In this document: in pieces, positions 5,535-5,574 of the stretch
Layout of the letters: every line of letters starts with the position of its first letter
Numbering within the stretch: position 1 is the first letter of the stretch
NCBI GenBank assembly: GCA_017743275.1
Contig: JAGHZG010000138.1
Coordinates: 1 to 5,574 of the forward strand
DNA: 5,574 bases
From: Chloroflexota bacterium
Lineage (GTDB): Bacteria > Chloroflexota > Anaerolineae > B4-G1 > DUEL01
Direction of reading: 5' to 3'
Position numbers and translations under genes: made by a program
Notes under the pieces: model-generated
The model's database searches: none
The model's input: the letters and a program-made list of their open reading frames with translations, nothing else
Told to the model about the DNA's origin: nothing

Positions 5535-5574
5535 TCCTCACCCCACCCCCGCCGCCCTCGGGCCGAAGGCCCTT
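5535..5574. other. C-rich, repeat-like intergenic edge
   Basis: From about 5535 the plus strand is strongly C-rich (CCTCACCCCACCCCC), followed by GGGCC-GAA-GGCCC (5560-5572), a perfect 5-bp hairpin with a 3-base loop at the edge of the window. No coding sequence is supported here. The composition looks like a dispersed intergenic repeat or the terminator of a gene beyond the window; I cannot choose between these. Confidence 0.35.

Noticed and set aside
5462..5574. TPP riboswitch upstream of thiD.
   Set aside because: None of the conserved TPP-aptamer segments is visible on the minus strand in the available leader.

Overview
The window is a GC-rich bacterial segment with four genes on the minus strand and one broken gene on the plus strand. 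The style of the lipoprotein start, the GC-rich codon use, and the combination of a ROK regulator with a GH94 phosphorylase and a sugar-type lipoprotein suggest Chloroflexota (Anaerolineae-like). That placement is an inference from general resemblance; no marker gene is present.

Region 1-3890 (minus strand) looks like one sugar-utilisation transcription unit. Transcription should start from a near-consensus sigma70-type promoter at 3860-3888 (TTGACA, 17 bp, TATATT). It reads first a ROK-family repressor (2612-3820), then, 18 bases later, an 803-residue glycoside phosphorylase of family GH94 (182-2593). After a 95-base gap comes the first 28 codons of a secreted lipoprotein (1-86), probably the substrate-binding protein of a sugar ABC transporter that continues outside the window. 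A small dyad over the promoter start region is a candidate operator. The simplest model is that the lipoprotein captures an oligosaccharide, the phosphorylase cleaves it in the cytoplasm to a sugar 1-phosphate, and the ROK protein senses a sugar and represses its own operon. The phosphorylase has barrel motifs that resemble the phosphorylase domain of cyclic beta-1,2-glucan synthases and 1,2-beta-oligoglucan phosphorylases more than classical cellobiose phosphorylase, so its substrate is open.

Region 3928-4505 (plus strand) is the C-terminal part of a class III PLP-dependent aminotransferase (GABA/acetylornithine aminotransferase type). It lacks about the first half of the protein and carries a one-base frameshift near 3988. 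It lies head to head with the sugar operon, about 40 bases beyond the promoter -35 box, and looks like a remnant left by a rearrangement.

Region 4506-4651 is a short intergenic stretch full of inverted repeats, dominated by four alternating GCAGGC/GCCTGC units that form two back-to-back hairpins. It separates the aminotransferase remnant from a convergent, intact thiD (4652-5461, minus strand), which encodes the HMP/HMP-P kinase of thiamine biosynthesis. Upstream of thiD, 5462-5574 holds a strong ribosome binding site, a small hairpin and a C-rich, repeat-like edge. I see no tRNA, rRNA, CRISPR, insertion sequence or recognisable riboswitch.
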